Assembly: GCA_964459985.1 (NCBI GenBank)
Contig: CAYWOS010000023.1
Location: 1 to 37,090, forward strand
Reading direction: 5' to 3'
Origin: CAYWOS01 sp964459985
Lineage (GTDB): Bacteria > Bacillota > Clostridia > Christensenellales > Aristaeellaceae
DNA: 37,090 nucleotides
Under the pieces are notes generated by a model. The model worked only from the letters and a program-made list of their open reading frames with translations. It had not been told where the DNA came from and searched no databases. Shown here piece after piece: positions 35,865 through 37,090 of this stretch; position 1 is the stretch's first letter; each line of letters opens with the position of its first letter. The position numbers and the translations under genes are program-made.

Positions 35865-37090
35865 ATGATTCAGAACATTCCCTCGGTTAAGCTGGGCCTG
35901 ATCGCCGTCAGCCGCTCCTGCTTCCCCATGGCGCTGTCGGAGCGCCGCCGCGCCGCGCTCAAAAAGGCGTACGGCGAGGGCGTCTACGAGTGCCCGATCA
36001 CGGTGGAAAACGAAAAGGACGCGCGCAGGGCGATCGACGATGTGAACGCGAACGGCGTCAACGCGCTGGTGGTGTTCCTGGGCAATTTCGGCCCCGAGAC
36101 GCCCGAAACGCTCCTGGCCGATTGGTTCTGCGGCCCCATCATGTACGTGGCCGCCGCCGAGGGCGACGGCGATCTGCATGATGGACGCGGCGACGCCTAT
36201 TGCGGCATGCTCAACTGCAGCTACAACCTCGGGCTGCGCGGCAGGACCGCGTACATCCCCGAGAATCCCGTGGGCACGGCCGATCAGCTCGCCGAGCGCA
36301 TTGCCGATTTCGTGCCCGTCGCGCGCGCGATTCTCGGCCTGAAGGGGCTCAAGGTCATCGCCTTCGGCCCGCGCCCGGACGATTTTCTCGCCTGCAACGC
36401 GCCCATCAAGGCACTGTACGATCTGGGCGTCGCGGTCGAGGAAAACTCCGAGCTTGATCTGCTCGTCGCCTACAACAAGCACGCGAACGATCCCCGCATT
36501 CCCGGCGTGGTCGCCGATATGCGCGCCGAATTGGGCGCGGACAACCCCTACGACGGCATCATGCCGCGTCTGGCGCAGTATGAATTGACGCTGCTGGACT
36601 GGGCGGACGCGCACAAGGGCACGCGGCAGTACGTCGCCTTCGCCAACAAGTGCTGGCCGGCGTTCCAGACCGAGTTCAAGTTCGTCCCCTGCTATGTCAA
36701 CAGCCGTCTGACCGGCATGGGCATTCCGGTTTCCTGCGAGGTGGACATCTACGGCGCGCTGTCCGAATACATCGGCATCTGCGTGACCGGCGCGCCCACC
36801 ACGCTGCTGGACATCAACAACACCGTGCCGCAAAAGATGACCGACAAGCAGGGCGTGCGCTGCGGCGACGCCTTCATGGGCTTCCACTGCGGCAACACCT
36901 GCTCGAGCTGCCTTAAGAATCCGCACATGGGCTATCAGCTTATCATGAAGCGCGATCTCGAGCCCGATCTTAAGCAGCCCGACATCACGCGCGGCACCAT
37001 GGAAGGCAACATCAAGCCGGGCGACGTGACGGTGTACCGTCTGCAATCGACCGCCGGCACCGAGCTCAAGGCGTATGTCGCGCAGGGCGA
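35865..37090 (+). CDS. L-fucose/L-arabinose isomerase superfamily protein, 3' truncated by window edge
   Basis: The frame is open from ATG 35865 to the window end, giving 408 residues of a protein normally about 450-500 long. It fits the fucose isomerase fold: an N-terminal Rossmann-like part (VKLGLIAVSRSCFPMALSERRRAALKKAYGEG), a central domain (GLKVIAFGPRPDDFLACN) and a C-terminal part with EVDIYGALSEYIG and FHCGNTCSSC. The family interconverts aldoses and ketoses using a divalent metal. Whether the substrate is fucose, arabinose or another sugar is not clear; many clostridial members are annotated only as isomerase-like. ATG follows GAAGGAGAG by 8 bases. The promoter lies 65 bases upstream. 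Confidence 0.8.
   Translation, partial: MIQNIPSVKLGLIAVSRSCFPMALSERRRAALKKAYGEGVYECPITVENEKDARRAIDDVNANGVNALVVFLGNFGPETPETLLADWFCGPIMYVAAAEGDGDLHDGRGDAYCGMLNCSYNLGLRGRTAYIPENPVGTADQLAERIADFVPVARAILGLKGLKVIAFGPRPDDFLACNAPIKALYDLGVAVEENSELDLLVAYNKHANDPRIPGVVADMRAELGADNPYDGIMPRLAQYELTLLDWADAHKGTRQYVAFANKCWPAFQTEFKFVPCYVNSRLTGMGIPVSCEVDIYGALSEYIGICVTGAPTTLLDINNTVPQKMTDKQGVRCGDAFMGFHCGNTCSSCLKNPHMGYQLIMKRDLEPDLKQPDITRGTMEGNIKPGDVTVYRLQSTAGTELKAYVAQG

Overview
This looks like a GC-rich chromosomal stretch of a Gram-positive, Clostridia-like bacterium, and a run of 100 Ns suggests a draft or metagenome-derived assembly. The taxonomic signs are strong AGGAGG-type ribosome binding sites before almost every gene, sigma-A-type promoters with 17-18 bp spacers, the Firmicutes gene order yggS-sepF-yggT-divIVA, VanW/SH3 wall proteins, a VanY carboxypeptidase, a BofC-like protein and a membrane pyrophosphatase. 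A Christensenellales-like gut lineage is a guess from overall character; no rRNA gene is present to test it. I saw no tRNA, rRNA, CRISPR array, phage gene or transposase.

Layout. 1-2636: the 3' end of a xylulokinase gene, an unknown secreted protein and a secreted staphylococcal-nuclease-like protein. 2659-10435, minus strand: two translationally coupled VanW paralogues, a QueG-like iron-sulfur protein, a secreted Big2 (Ig-like) repeat protein, an alpha/beta hydrolase, and a DUF4363/DUF421 pair behind a small unknown gene. 10545-12905, plus strand: a Nudix-DUF1653 fusion and a FAD-dependent dehydrogenase; its promoter shares a palindromic -35 box with the divergent minus-strand promoter. 13001-19196: a cell-division cluster (HlyD-like protein, YggS, SepF with a very long Q/P/Y-rich linker, YggT, DivIVA) running directly into a ROK fructokinase and an MscS channel.

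19373-29230 is a carbohydrate locus: a putative intracellular glycosidase, a two-permease ABC importer, its solute-binding protein and a GH94 cellobiose-type phosphorylase. The likely logic is import of beta-gluco-oligosaccharides followed by phosphorolysis; no ATPase gene is present, so a shared one elsewhere is assumed. This locus is studded with repeats: a degenerate array of about 50 bp period, a seven-unit 54/58 bp array inside the operon leader, a 67 bp array before the binding-protein gene, and a 57 bp in-frame duplication of the 3' end of the phosphorylase gene. Strong stem-loops flank the binding-protein gene.

29379-33243 holds hppA (membrane pyrophosphatase, minus) and guaB (IMP dehydrogenase, plus), fired from two near-consensus divergent promoters. 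The hppA leader is about 185 nt long and contains an intrinsic terminator plus a competing pairing, which is the best candidate here for an undescribed regulatory RNA. 33255-37090: VanY, a BofC-like protein, a tiny BspA-type repeat protein behind a perfect consensus promoter, and the start of an L-fucose-isomerase-like gene cut by the window edge.
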